NCBI GenBank assembly: GCA_025358255.1
Contig: JANYKC010000028.1
Location: 1 to 64,000 of the forward strand
Direction: 5' to 3'
DNA: 64,000 nucleotides
Source of the DNA: Spirochaetaceae bacterium
GTDB taxonomy: Bacteria; Spirochaetota; Spirochaetia; Treponematales; Rectinemataceae
Shown: positions 17,182-26,386 of the stretch, in pieces
Position numbering within the stretch: position 1 is the stretch's first letter
How the letters are laid out: each line of letters begins with the position of its first letter
The notes under the pieces: model-generated
Databases searched by the model: none
The model's input: only the letters and a program-made list of their open reading frames with translations
Told to the model about the DNA's origin: nothing
Translations under genes and position numbers: made by a program

Positions 17182-18113
17182 TGTTCGAGCGGATCCTTGT
17201 CGCGCTTGATGGTTCGAGCGCCTCCGAGGCGGCCCTGCCGGATGCCACCATCCTTGCCCGGGCTTTCTCGTCGACGCTCATACTGGCCCATGTCGTGGAG
17301 GCCCACCCTCCCAAGAGCGTCCACGGACAGCCCCACCTGGCCGAGGCCATCTCGGCGGCGGCCTATCTGGAAGCTGTGGCCGCCGCCCTGCGCAAGGAGG
17401 GCCTTGCCGTGGAGACCCACGTCCATGAGGCCGAAGAGGGTTCCTTGAGCACCCGGCGCGAACTGGCCGATGCCCTGGCCTCCCACTCCTCGGAGCTGGG
17501 ATTCGACCTGGCCGTCATGGCCGCGCATGGCAGGAAGGGCGCTTCGGATTTCCTCAAGTCCTCCCTCCCCCTCAAGGTGACGGCGGCCGGCTGTTCATCG
17601 GTGTACATCGCCAAGCGCATGGATTCAGGCGGCCCGCATGAGGCGCCGGCATCGATCCTCCTCCCCCTGGACGGCAAGAGCGAGCACGAGGCGGCCCTCG
17701 CCCAGGCGGCCGCCCTCGCCAAGGGACTGCGCATCCCCATCGAGCTTTTCGCCGTCGTCCCGCGCCGCGGCTCGGACTCCCAAGGGAGCGGCGGCGCCTC
17801 GGCCCATTTCTCTCCCGCCCTGAACCGTGCCTCCCTCGAGTTCGCGGCGGAGGAGACGGCCGTCTACCTGCGCGGCGTGAGCGAAGGCCTGGCCTCGCAG
17901 GGGATCGCGGCCAGCTGGACCGTCGAGCGCGGCCGGCCCGTCAAGCGCATACTCAAGCGGGCCACCGCCACCGGAGCCCTCGTCGTCCTGTCGACCCACC
18001 GCAAGCTCGGCATAGACGCCGCCCTCGATGGCTGCGTGGCTTTTTCGGTGGCCACCGCCTACGGAGGCGACACCCTCATCACGCCGGTCCCACGCTGCAC
18101 GGACCGGGGCTAG
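17181..18113 (+). CDS. Universal stress protein with two Usp domains
   Basis: This 310-residue cytoplasmic protein has two copies of the UspA fold. The first begins ERILVALDGSSASEAALPDA and the second near residue 155 with SILLPLDGKSEHEAALAQA; each is followed by an alternating strand-helix pattern and a late segment (LAVMAAHGRKG, LVVLSTHRKLG). The full ATP-binding glycine motif is not obvious. Translation is coupled to the Nramp gene by a TGATG overlap, with AGGAGG upstream. Tandem Usp proteins are often encoded next to transporters and are thought to modulate them under stress, an inference here. Confidence 0.85.
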   Translation: MFERILVALDGSSASEAALPDATILARAFSSTLILAHVVEAHPPKSVHGQPHLAEAISAAAYLEAVAAALRKEGLAVETHVHEAEEGSLSTRRELADALASHSSELGFDLAVMAAHGRKGASDFLKSSLPLKVTAAGCSSVYIAKRMDSGGPHEAPASILLPLDGKSEHEAALAQAAALAKGLRIPIELFAVVPRRGSDSQGSGGASAHFSPALNRASLEFAAEETAVYLRGVSEGLASQGIAASWTVERGRPVKRILKRATATGALVVLSTHRKLGIDAALDGCVAFSVATAYGGDTLITPVPRCTDRG

Positions 18114-18204
18114 GGGCCAGGGCCTCCCCTGGTCCGCGGCGGCCGGTGGCGGGACATGGGGGGGCGGCTATATACTCACGGCATCGGTACCCGTGGGAGG
18201 TCCA

Positions 18205-19284
18205 ATGAACACCGAACACCAGATCACCGTCCCCGGCCCCCTCCTTGATGGCAAGGGCGCCTTGCGCGAGCCAGGCTGGGCAAAAAGCGCCTTGCTTGGG
18301 TGGGACCGCGCAGCCGTCACGGCGCCGTCCTGGCGCATCAAGGAATGGGACTACTATTGCGTGCTCGCCGACGAGTTCGCCGTCGCCTTCACCATCGCCG
18401 ACAACGGCTACATGGGACTCCTCTCCGTCACGGCCTTCGACTTCGTCGCCAGGGAAGAGATCACCCAGACCGTGATGACCTTGCTGCCCATGGGCAGGAC
18501 CGGCCTCCCCGCAAGCTCCTCCGTGGGCCTCAGCTCGGCCAGCGCGAAGGGACTGTCCCTGCGCTTCGAGGCCAAGGACGGCCTGAGGACATTGAAGGTC
18601 TCCTGCCCGGACTTCGGCGCCACGTCGAAGGAAAAGGCCGAATGCCTCTTCGGCGGCCTTGGACTGGAGGCGGAGATCGTCCTGCGCGAGAAGGATGCCC
18701 GCGAATCCATGGTGATCGCCACGCCCTTCGCAGGTGCCCCCGGGCACTTCTATTACAACCAGAAAATCAACTGCCAGGACGCGATAGGCCGGGCCGTGGT
18801 CGGCACGCGCGTCCTCCCCTTCGAGCCGGGCAAGGCTTTTGGCGTCCTCGATTGGGGCCGGGGAGTCTGGACCTGGAAAAACACCTGGCTCTGGGGATCG
18901 GCTTCCGGACTTGCCCGCGTCGCAGGCGAAGGCGCACAACGCTCCTTCGGCCTCAACATCGGCTATGGTTTCGGCGACACGAAGGCCGCGAGCGAGAACA
19001 TGGTCTTCGTCGACGGCAAGGCGCACAAGATCGGGGAGCTTACGATTGCGCTCGACGAGGGCGACTGGCTCTCCCCCTGGAAGGTCAAGTCCGCCGACGG
19101 GAGGCTCGACCTCAGGCTCGAACCCATCCTGGACCGTTTTGCCTCGACGGATCTCCTCATCCTCGCCTCGATCCAGCATCAGGTGTTCGGGCGCTGGTTC
19201 GGCTCGGTCCTCCTCGAGGACGGGAAAAAGGTCAAGGTCGACGGGCTCCTGGGCTTCTGCGAGAAGGTCCGGAACCGCTGGTAG
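18205..19284 (+). CDS. DUF2804 family protein
   Basis: A 359-residue protein that begins with the typical DUF2804 pattern (ITVPGPLLDGKGALREPGWA, then RIKEWDYYCVL) and continues with GVLDWGRGVWTWKNTWLWGS and the late QHQVFGRWFG. The family occurs widely in bacteria, including spirochaetes; it is predicted to be all-beta and no biochemical role is established. There is no signal peptide. GGGAGG lies six bases before the ATG, and a -10-like TATACT at 18171-18176 gives it a likely promoter of its own. It converges on the flavodoxin/ferredoxin gene with one base between the stops. Confidence 0.85.
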   Translation: MNTEHQITVPGPLLDGKGALREPGWAKSALLGWDRAAVTAPSWRIKEWDYYCVLADEFAVAFTIADNGYMGLLSVTAFDFVAREEITQTVMTLLPMGRTGLPASSSVGLSSASAKGLSLRFEAKDGLRTLKVSCPDFGATSKEKAECLFGGLGLEAEIVLREKDARESMVIATPFAGAPGHFYYNQKINCQDAIGRAVVGTRVLPFEPGKAFGVLDWGRGVWTWKNTWLWGSASGLARVAGEGAQRSFGLNIGYGFGDTKAASENMVFVDGKAHKIGELTIALDEGDWLSPWKVKSADGRLDLRLEPILDRFASTDLLILASIQHQVFGRWFGSVLLEDGKKVKVDGLLGFCEKVRNRW

Positions 19285-19285
19285 C

Positions 19286-20368
19286 CTACTCGTGCCCGAC
19301 CTTCCCCAGTACCTCGCGGAACCCCGGCGCGAGCCGCCTGCGGAAGTTGGCGGCGAAGGACAATGACAGGAAGCCCCTTGTCGCGGGGATGCGGTCCAGG
19401 AGGCGAAGGAGGAGGGCGATGGCCGCCGTCACGCAGGCGAGGCCTGCGATCCAGAGGGGAAGGCGCCAATCGCCATCGGCTCCGCCGCCGGCATGGCCGA
19501 GGGCGAGGCCTGGCGAAAGGCCGAAGGCCGACTCGAGCCAACGGCCCCATGGAAAGAAAGCGGGAGCGACGACCAGGACGAGGCGAGGCACGGAGATGCG
19601 TATGGCACCGACGGGACAGGCATTGGCGCAACGCTGGCAATCCTCGCAGGAGAAGCCCCACACAGGGCGCTTCGCCGCCATATGGATGGTCTTCGCGGGG
19701 CAGGAGGTGGCGCATAGGCCGCAGGCGTTGCACCCGCGCGAGGCGCTCCACGTGAGTCCCAGCATCCGGCGGCCCAGGAGGCCGAAGGCCACCGAGGCGA
19801 TCCAGCTGAGGACCAGGCCCGGCATCTTCGGCGTCCTCAGGCCAGCCTTCCCCTCCACAAGCGCGGCTGCGAGGCGGTCGGCGGCGAGGAGGGCGGCCTG
19901 TGTCCTCAGGGCCGCCTCATCCTCCCCCGTCGCAGGCGCGAACTGGACGAAGGCCTCCGGCATCTCGATGGCCTCGGTGAGCACGACCTTCCTTCCGCTC
20001 TCCCGAAGCCGCCGCGCGGCACGGACAAGCGCCCTGCCTTCGTAGCCCTTGCCGCCCATGGTCACGACGACGGCGGCGCGGCGCCCCATCGCGACAGGAA
20101 GCCTTGCCAGGAAACGGTCGACCAGCGCCGGAGTGGAAAAGGAGAATACGGGGAAGACAAAGAGGTCCATCCCGGCCGGATCGAAGTCGGGCCCTCCATC
20201 CCCGGCGAACCATGCCTGGCTTGCCGCAAGGCGGAAACGCGGCCTGGGCGCCGCCTCCATGGCGCGCGTCCCGACGCTCCAGCCGGCGGCGGCCAGGGAG
20301 GCGGCCATCCTCGACGCCACGACATGGCTGTTGCCTGTTCCCGAGAACCACCAGACCTTCGCTTCCAT
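19286..20368 (-). CDS. EFR1-family flavodoxin/ferredoxin fusion
   Basis: The 360-residue protein starts with a flavodoxin-like fold (KVWWFSGTGNSHVVA, an FMN phosphate-binding loop, then LFVFPVFSFSTPALVDRFL) and carries two 4Fe-4S clusters near 210-250 in CNACGLCATSCP and CEDCQRCANACP. This combination is the EFR1 family of electron-transfer proteins common in anaerobes. A hydrophobic segment lies around 185-200 and another near the C-terminus (about 308-326), so it may associate with the membrane. A GGAGG lies seven bases before the ATG. The gene stands alone between priA and the convergent DUF2804 gene. Redox partners are unknown. Confidence 0.87.
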   Translation of the reverse strand: MEAKVWWFSGTGNSHVVASRMAASLAAAGWSVGTRAMEAAPRPRFRLAASQAWFAGDGGPDFDPAGMDLFVFPVFSFSTPALVDRFLARLPVAMGRRAAVVVTMGGKGYEGRALVRAARRLRESGRKVVLTEAIEMPEAFVQFAPATGEDEAALRTQAALLAADRLAAALVEGKAGLRTPKMPGLVLSWIASVAFGLLGRRMLGLTWSASRGCNACGLCATSCPAKTIHMAAKRPVWGFSCEDCQRCANACPVGAIRISVPRLVLVVAPAFFPWGRWLESAFGLSPGLALGHAGGGADGDWRLPLWIAGLACVTAAIALLLRLLDRIPATRGFLSLSFAANFRRRLAPGFREVLGKVGHE

Positions 20369-20408
20369 CCCGCGCCTCCGTATATCCTAATTAGTACTGT
20401 CTTGCGCC

Positions 20409-22364
20409 CTACATGAGGCTGGTCGGGTCCACGTCCGTCTCCATCCGGACCCCCGGAGGGACGCCCCAGGCCGGGAGGAAGGCGCCGAGGGCCGCATGCA
20501 TGCCCTTGAGCTCCGCGGCGCGGAGGATGAGCTGCCAGCGCGCGGTGCCCGCCACGAGGGCGAGGGGGCATTCCGCCGGTCCGAGGATCTCCACATCCGG
20601 CGGCAGGCCCGCGCGCGCCTCGTGCGCGAAGAGGGCGGCGGCGTCCCTGGCCTTCCCGCGCTCCTTGGACCTGAACACGATCCGCACCAGCCTGGTGTAG
20701 GGAGGGAAGCCGAGCTCCCTCCTGGCGGCCAGCTCCAGGCGGTAGAAGGCAGGCAAGTCCCCCGCGGCGGCCAGCTTGATGACGGCGCTGTCCGGCCGGT
20801 AGGTCTGGACCAGGACTCGGCCATCGGGCGTGAATCGCCCCGCCCTCCCCGCCACCTGGACCACCAGGGAGAATGTGCGCTCCGCGGCCCGGAAATCCGG
20901 GAGGTTGAGCGAGGTGTCCGCGAGGACCACACCGACCGTCTTCACCCGCGGGAAATTGAGTCCCTTGGCGACCATCTGGGTCCCAAGGAGGATGTCGGCC
21001 TTGCCCTCCCGGAAGTCCCCGAGGATGCGCTCGAGCTCGCCTTTTTTCGATGTCGAATCCGCGTCGAGCCGCAGGATCCGGAGGTCGGGGAAAAGCCTCC
21101 CCGCGTCCTCCTCGACCCGCTCGGTGCCGAAACCCGACCAGCCCACGTCTAGGGAGCCGCACTCGGGGCAGGAGCGCGGCGGGGACACGCGATAGCCGCA
21201 ATAGTGGCAGACCAGGGAGTTGCGGTCCTTGTGGAAAGTGAGTGAGACCGAGCAGTTCCTGCAGCGGATCTCCGCCGCGCAGCTGCGGCAACGGAAGAAA
21301 TAGGAGAATCCGCGGCGGTTCAGGAAGAGGATGGACTGCCCGCCGGCCCGATGGGTGTCGCGTATCGCGTCTGCCAGGCGGCCGGAGATGCAGCCCTCCT
21401 CCTTGCGCATGTCGACGATCTCCACGACCGGCGGCGCGCCGCCTGCGAGGCGCTTGGTGAGGACAAGGCGCTCGACGTTGCCCTCCTCCATGAGGCTCCA
21501 GGCTTCCGCGGACGGCGTGGCGCTCCCCATGACCAGGACTGCCCCCTCGGCCGCGCGCCGGCGCATCGCGACCTGCCGCGCGTGGTAGCGCGGCGCGTTG
21601 CCGGCCTTGTACGAGGACTCGTGCTCCTCGTCGATCACGACGAGCCCGAGCCTGGCCAGGGGGGCGAAGACCGCGCTCCTGGCGCCGATCACCACCTCGG
21701 CCTCCCCGCGGAGGATCCGCCTCCATTCCGCAAGCTTGCGCGAGGGCGTGAGCCGCGAGTGGATGACGGCGCAGCGCCGTCCGAAACGGCGCATCGCGGC
21801 GTCCACGACCTGGCCCGTGAGCGCTATCTCCGGCACGAGGTAGATGACGCCGCGGCCGGCGGCGAGGGTCGCCTCCGCCGCCTGGAGGAAGACCTCCGTC
21901 TTCCCGCTCCCGGTCAGGCCATAAAGGTAATAGGTGCCGGACGGGCCGCTGGTCATGCGCGCCAGGGCATCCGCCTGCTCCTGCGAGAGGGCAAGGGGCC
22001 TCTCCTCGATGTCGAACTCGTCGGCCTCGAAAAGGGAACCGCCGGATTCCCGGCGCCCGGAGGGCAACATCGCGGCAAGGGCCTCGCCGGGGCCGCAGAA
22101 GTACATGCCCGCCATCCAGCGCGACAGCTCGACGCTCCGCGCGTCGAAGAGCGGCTCCTTGTCGATCACGCGCGTTATGCGCTTCACCTGGGCTTCGGGG
22201 ATGTCGCATTCGTCGAGCTCGCCCACGACGTAACCGGTGGCCTGCCGGCGTCCGAAGGGAGCGGCGACCCGGCGTCCGACCGAGGCAGGATCCTCCGCGT
22301 CGTTGCGGTAGGTGAATGCGTCCGCGAGGGGCACGTCGAAGACGACTTTAAGAAAGGCGGACAT
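20409..22364 (-). CDS. priA: Primosomal replication-restart helicase PriA
   Basis: PriA recognises stalled replication forks and reloads the replisome. The N-terminal DNA-binding part opens with VVFDVPLADAFTYRN. Helicase motifs follow: Walker A GLTGSGKTE, Walker B with DEEH (LVVIDEEHESSYKAGN), and GSATPSAEAW. Zinc-binding cysteine pairs lie in the insertion (CRSCAAEIRCRNCS, CHYCGYR, CPECGS). At 651 residues it is shorter than the 730-residue E. coli protein but within the range seen elsewhere. Its first 17 bases overlap the end of the uracil-DNA glycosylase gene, so the two repair genes are probably co-expressed together with the upstream cyclase. Confidence 0.95.
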   Translation of the reverse strand: MSAFLKVVFDVPLADAFTYRNDAEDPASVGRRVAAPFGRRQATGYVVGELDECDIPEAQVKRITRVIDKEPLFDARSVELSRWMAGMYFCGPGEALAAMLPSGRRESGGSLFEADEFDIEERPLALSQEQADALARMTSGPSGTYYLYGLTGSGKTEVFLQAAEATLAAGRGVIYLVPEIALTGQVVDAAMRRFGRRCAVIHSRLTPSRKLAEWRRILRGEAEVVIGARSAVFAPLARLGLVVIDEEHESSYKAGNAPRYHARQVAMRRRAAEGAVLVMGSATPSAEAWSLMEEGNVERLVLTKRLAGGAPPVVEIVDMRKEEGCISGRLADAIRDTHRAGGQSILFLNRRGFSYFFRCRSCAAEIRCRNCSVSLTFHKDRNSLVCHYCGYRVSPPRSCPECGSLDVGWSGFGTERVEEDAGRLFPDLRILRLDADSTSKKGELERILGDFREGKADILLGTQMVAKGLNFPRVKTVGVVLADTSLNLPDFRAAERTFSLVVQVAGRAGRFTPDGRVLVQTYRPDSAVIKLAAAGDLPAFYRLELAARRELGFPPYTRLVRIVFRSKERGKARDAAALFAHEARAGLPPDVEILGPAECPLALVAGTARWQLILRAAELKGMHAALGAFLPAWGVPPGVRMETDVDPTSLM

Positions 22365-23148
22365 TGTCGAGGCCTTCCCTCAGGGCCTTGAGGTCCTCCC
22401 AGGCCGGCCGCTTCAGGGACTCGTCCCGGAGAAGGGCGCTCGGGTGGAAGGTGGCGATGAGGGGGATGCCGCGGTATTCAAGCCAGCGCCCGCGCATGTG
22501 CGTGATGCCCTCTTGCGAGCCGGTGAGCGCGCGCATCGCGCTGCGCCCGAGGCAGAGGATGGCGCGGGGAGCCAGAAGGTCGACCTGCGCCTCAAGCCAG
22601 GAAAGGCAGGCCTCGACCTCGTCGGGCGCGGGGTCACGGTTTCCCGGCGGCCTGCATTTCACGACATTCGCTATGTAGGCGTTGTCCTCCCGAAAGAGGC
22701 CGATGGAGCCAAGCATCCGGTCAAGGAGCTTGCCCGCGGGGCCCACGAAGGGGAGGCCCGAGGAATCCTCCTCGGCCCCTGGTCCCTCTCCCACGATGAG
22801 GACCGAGGGGGCCTGGCTCCCCATGCCGAAAACCGTCTTCTTGCGGCCGCTTGCGAGCCTGCAAGCCTCGCAAGCGGCGACGCCCTTTGAAAGGCGCCCC
22901 AGGAAAGCGGCCGCCTCCTCGTCGGGAAGGCGCACGGGGACGGCCGGCCCGGCGGCTCGGGGCATTTCCTGCCCGCGGCCAGGTCCCGGCTCCGCTCCGC
23001 CCGACCGCCCAGGCAGGCCGGCTCCGCTTCGCGCGCCACCGAGGGCGTTGAAGTCGGGCTTGGTGCGCTCCCGCTTCCGACCACCCCCAAGCCAGTCCTG
23101 GACCAGGGACAGCTCGTCCCACATCCCGCCCTTTTCCTCACCTGTCAT
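22348..23148 (-). CDS. Family 4-type uracil-DNA glycosylase with N-terminal extension
   Basis: This enzyme removes uracil from DNA. The motifs VLIVGEGPGAEEDSSGLPFV and GPAGKLLDRML, then NVVKCRPPGNRDP and the C-terminal ATFHPSALLRD, are those of the thermostable Fe-S family 4; cysteines in ACEACRLA and NVVKCRPP, and later ones, could hold the cluster. Residues 1-80 are a low-complexity, Gly/Arg/Pro-rich extension not needed for the fold. The ATG overlaps the stop of the large cyclase gene by four bases (ATGA), and the 3' end overlaps priA, so three genes form one transcript. A second ATG eight codons in is a possible alternative start. Confidence 0.9.
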   Translation of the reverse strand: MTGEEKGGMWDELSLVQDWLGGGRKRERTKPDFNALGGARSGAGLPGRSGGAEPGPGRGQEMPRAAGPAVPVRLPDEEAAAFLGRLSKGVAACEACRLASGRKKTVFGMGSQAPSVLIVGEGPGAEEDSSGLPFVGPAGKLLDRMLGSIGLFREDNAYIANVVKCRPPGNRDPAPDEVEACLSWLEAQVDLLAPRAILCLGRSAMRALTGSQEGITHMRGRWLEYRGIPLIATFHPSALLRDESLKRPAWEDLKALREGLDNVRLS

Positions 23149-26100
23149 CTCTCCGCCTCACTGTCAAGGCAAGCCTGGTCCGGGGGCCCTCCCGCCGGGG
23201 GTTTGGGGTTGTCGATCTGCCTCTGGATCTTGCCGAAAGACCGTATCGACAGGAAGTTGGCCACGAGATCGGAAGGCCCGTCCTTGGGATCGCCTGAGCC
23301 GATCCGGGCCTTCTCTTCCTCGAAGAGCCTTGCGGCCACGGCCGAGTAACGTTCGGAGTCCTTTGGATCAAGGAGCTTGGACGCGTAGTGATAATAGAGC
23401 ACAAGGTCCTTGGAAGGGAGGAGGAGTCCCGTCGTGAAGAAATACGAGGCCTCGTTGAGGAAGAATTTCGCCCTTTCCTCGCGGCATCGCTCCATGGACG
23501 ATTCCACGAGGAGGATGAGGAGGGTGAAGGTCGGCCAGTAACAGGAATGGCGGAGGCCGATTGCCAACCCTTCCAGGGCGTTCTCCTCGGCCTTCTTGAT
23601 GTCCCCGGCCAGGTATCGGCAGAGGGCGAGCGTGCGGAAGACCTCGGGCTTGTCGTAGTCGTTGCGGATCTGCCCCGCATAGAACTCCGCCTGGACAAAG
23701 CGGTCGGCGGCGGCGTCCCTCTCGCCCGAGTAGAACGAGGCCAGGGCGAGCATCGCGTTCACCTGGGCAAGCGCGGGCTCCGACAGGGAGCCCAGCCCCA
23801 GGAGCTCCATGGCCGCTTCCCGGAGGCGCTGGAAATCGCAGAGCTGCCACAGCACCTTCACCTTGAGGTCCAGGGCGAAGAAGCGCGCGGCGGTCCGGTC
23901 GTCCGGCATCGTGGCCAGGCTCCGGTCAAGGACGGTGAGGGCCTTGTCGTAGTCGCCCGAGAGGAGGTGGAATTCGACGCGCGCGTCCGCCGCCTCGTAG
24001 GGGTCGCCCCCGGCGATGGCCTCGCACTGCACGACGAGCCGGCGCGCTTCCTCGATGTCCCCCCTCTGGACCTGGGCTCCCGCCATGAGGTGGAGGACGT
24101 TCTGGACGCTGCGGGCCTGGATGTCCGAGCGGCGGTAGTAGTAGAGGGCCTTCTGTCCGGAGAAGACCGCCTTCTGGAAGGAATAGCTCATGACGCTATA
24201 GGCGCAGATCTGGTGATAGGCGTAGCCCATGAGGTTGTCGTCCTTGCGTATGATCGCTATCCGCATGATGCGCTTGAGGACGGCCTCCGATTCTTCCATC
24301 CTTCCGCGGTTGAACAGGAGGGCCGACTTCGTGATGAGGAGGCGGACGGCGGCCTTCTCGTCCTTCCGCAGGCGCCGGTAGAGCACGTCGATGTAGGGAA
24401 GGTACTCATAACTGTGATTCTTGTTGGGGTCGCCTTCCATCGCCCGCTGCGCCTCGGCGTACCGCTCGGAGCGCACGAGGTGGTAGATCAGCCGGATGCG
24501 GTGCGGCTTCTCCTGCCCCAGGAGGATGTCGGCGATGAAGCCGTGGAGGATGCGCTTGTTGTGGTTGAGTAGGGACGCGTAAAGGGCCTTCTTGAAGACA
24601 TCGACGCGGTAGTAGAAGAATTCCCTTTGCTTCACGAGGATGCCGTCCCGGGCGAAACGCTCGAGCGCCTCGTCCACGATCGATGGATCGCCGCCGGAGG
24701 AAAACTCGATGTAGCGCACGTCCTCCGCGCGGAAGGAGTGGACGAAGGCGGAGATGCGCTTGGCCAGGTCCCGCCAGGCAGGCGGGTAGCGCTCGAGGCT
24801 CGCGAGGAAGATGTTCTGGATCGTGGCGGGGAGGGAGGAATCGTCGCGGTGGCGGGCGGCGTAGATGGCGTACTCGCGGACAAAGAGGGGATTGCCGAGG
24901 CCCGCCTCCGCGACGCGCTCCAGCGCCTCCTTGCCGGCGTCCGGCCAGTGGGCGCGGGCAAGGGCCAGCGACTCCTCCCCGGCGAGGGGTCCGAGCTTCA
25001 TCGCCTTGAGCCCCTGGAAGGACTTGCGGAGCTCCGGAGGGAAGTCACGGCCGGCGAGGACGAAGAAAGGCTTGATGCTTCCCTTCTTGAAGAGGTATTG
25101 GAAGAACTCCCTGGAGAGCCTGTCCATGAAGGAGGCGTTGTCGACGATGACGAGGAGGGGGAAGAGGTCGCCCGAGTGGCGCTCGAGTATGGCGCTGAAG
25201 ATGCCGTAGAGGGCGGCTATCGAGTCGGGATCGGGCTTTTCCGGATCGGGGGAGGATAGTATGAGGGCAAAGCGCTCCGCCGCGGCCTGGCCGACCCCGG
25301 GAAGCCTTTCGAGGGCCGCGACCACGGCATCGGGGCTCGATCCGGGCTCGAGGCCCAGGTAGCCGAGGACAATGTCCACGATGACGGCGAAACCGCCGGG
25401 ACGGTACTTCTGGGCCCTGGCCGCGAGGATGGGCGTCTTGAAGTCGGGAAAGAGCCGGATCTTCTCGGCGAGGGCCTGGGCGAGGCGGCTCTTGCCTATC
25501 CCCGCCTCTCCCGTGAGGTAGAAGCCGGAAACCTCGTCGTAGCGGTTGCGGATATAGGCCTTGAGGAGCTCATCGAGCTCATCCTTCCTCCCGATGAAGG
25601 GACCCTTGTCGCGCAGGCGCGCGGTGGTCTCGCCCGTGACGGTGTAGGCCCGCACAGGATCGCTCTTGCCCTTGGCGGCTATCTCGAGGAGGGGTCCGAA
25701 GGCGAAATCGTCCTCGCATTTCTCCCAGGTGCTTTCGGACACGAGGATGGCGTCGGGATCGGCGGCGGCCTCCAGCCGCTGCGCCACGTTCATGGCATGT
25801 CCGGTCACCACGTCGAATTCGCCGCGCCGCCCGGTGGTGACGAGGCCCGTGTTGATCCCGGTTCGGAAGGCAAGCGCCAGGCTTCGCGAGGACAGGCGGT
25901 GGTTCTCCTCCCGCACGCCTGAGAGGAATTCGAGGGCGGCATGGATGGCGCGGGAGGGGTCGTCCTCATGGAGCTCGGGCACGCCGAAAACCGCCACAAG
26001 GGCGTCGCCGATGTATTTTTCCACGACGCCGCCATGGGCGCGGATTATTTCCTCGAAGACGCCGAAGACGCGCGTCATGAGGGCGTCCATCTCCTCCGGG

Positions 26101-26198
26101 TCCATGCGCTCGGAGAGGGCGGTGAAGCCCTTCATGTCGGAAAAGAGGATGGTCGCTGTCCGGCGCTCGCCGGCCTTGAGGTTGTCGCGTTCGGCCAT
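23145..26198 (-). CDS. Class III adenylate cyclase fused to AAA ATPase and TPR-like region
   Basis: A 1017-residue cytoplasmic signalling protein. Residues 14-165 form a class III cyclase domain: metal aspartates at 21 (LFSDMKGF) and 65 (KYIGDALVAVFG), and the transition-state Asn137 and Arg141 (HAMNVAQRL). Lys61 and Asp129 are the pair associated with ATP as substrate, so it should make cAMP. Then comes an AAA/STAND-type ATPase (Walker A GEAGIGKS at 230-237, Walker B LLVIVDNA) and about 600 residues of helical repeats resembling TPRs, as in MalT-like regulators. I preferred the ATG at 26198, just before the domain; an in-frame ATG at 26276 has no ribosome site. It is divergent from pelD. The fusion is known in other bacteria; what activates it is unknown. 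Confidence 0.88.
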   Translation of the reverse strand: MAERDNLKAGERRTATILFSDMKGFTALSERMDPEEMDALMTRVFGVFEEIIRAHGGVVEKYIGDALVAVFGVPELHEDDPSRAIHAALEFLSGVREENHRLSSRSLALAFRTGINTGLVTTGRRGEFDVVTGHAMNVAQRLEAAADPDAILVSESTWEKCEDDFAFGPLLEIAAKGKSDPVRAYTVTGETTARLRDKGPFIGRKDELDELLKAYIRNRYDEVSGFYLTGEAGIGKSRLAQALAEKIRLFPDFKTPILAARAQKYRPGGFAVIVDIVLGYLGLEPGSSPDAVVAALERLPGVGQAAAERFALILSSPDPEKPDPDSIAALYGIFSAILERHSGDLFPLLVIVDNASFMDRLSREFFQYLFKKGSIKPFFVLAGRDFPPELRKSFQGLKAMKLGPLAGEESLALARAHWPDAGKEALERVAEAGLGNPLFVREYAIYAARHRDDSSLPATIQNIFLASLERYPPAWRDLAKRISAFVHSFRAEDVRYIEFSSGGDPSIVDEALERFARDGILVKQREFFYYRVDVFKKALYASLLNHNKRILHGFIADILLGQEKPHRIRLIYHLVRSERYAEAQRAMEGDPNKNHSYEYLPYIDVLYRRLRKDEKAAVRLLITKSALLFNRGRMEESEAVLKRIMRIAIIRKDDNLMGYAYHQICAYSVMSYSFQKAVFSGQKALYYYRRSDIQARSVQNVLHLMAGAQVQRGDIEEARRLVVQCEAIAGGDPYEAADARVEFHLLSGDYDKALTVLDRSLATMPDDRTAARFFALDLKVKVLWQLCDFQRLREAAMELLGLGSLSEPALAQVNAMLALASFYSGERDAAADRFVQAEFYAGQIRNDYDKPEVFRTLALCRYLAGDIKKAEENALEGLAIGLRHSCYWPTFTLLILLVESSMERCREERAKFFLNEASYFFTTGLLLPSKDLVLYYHYASKLLDPKDSERYSAVAARLFEEEKARIGSGDPKDGPSDLVANFLSIRSFGKIQRQIDNPKPPAGGPPDQACLDSEAER

Positions 26199-26386
26199 GG
26201 GTTCATGAAGGATACACGAGGCCGGGACAGGGGCGCAAGGCTGGACAGGATTTGCCCCGGCCCCCTCCCGTGGCATCCAAAGCCCTGGCTTGTCCTGGGC
26301 AGGGACGGGCCTCCGGGAGGGAAGCCGGGGATACGCGCGTTTGGGACTCTCGCCCGCCCCGGAATCGGTCGAAAATCATAGGAGCA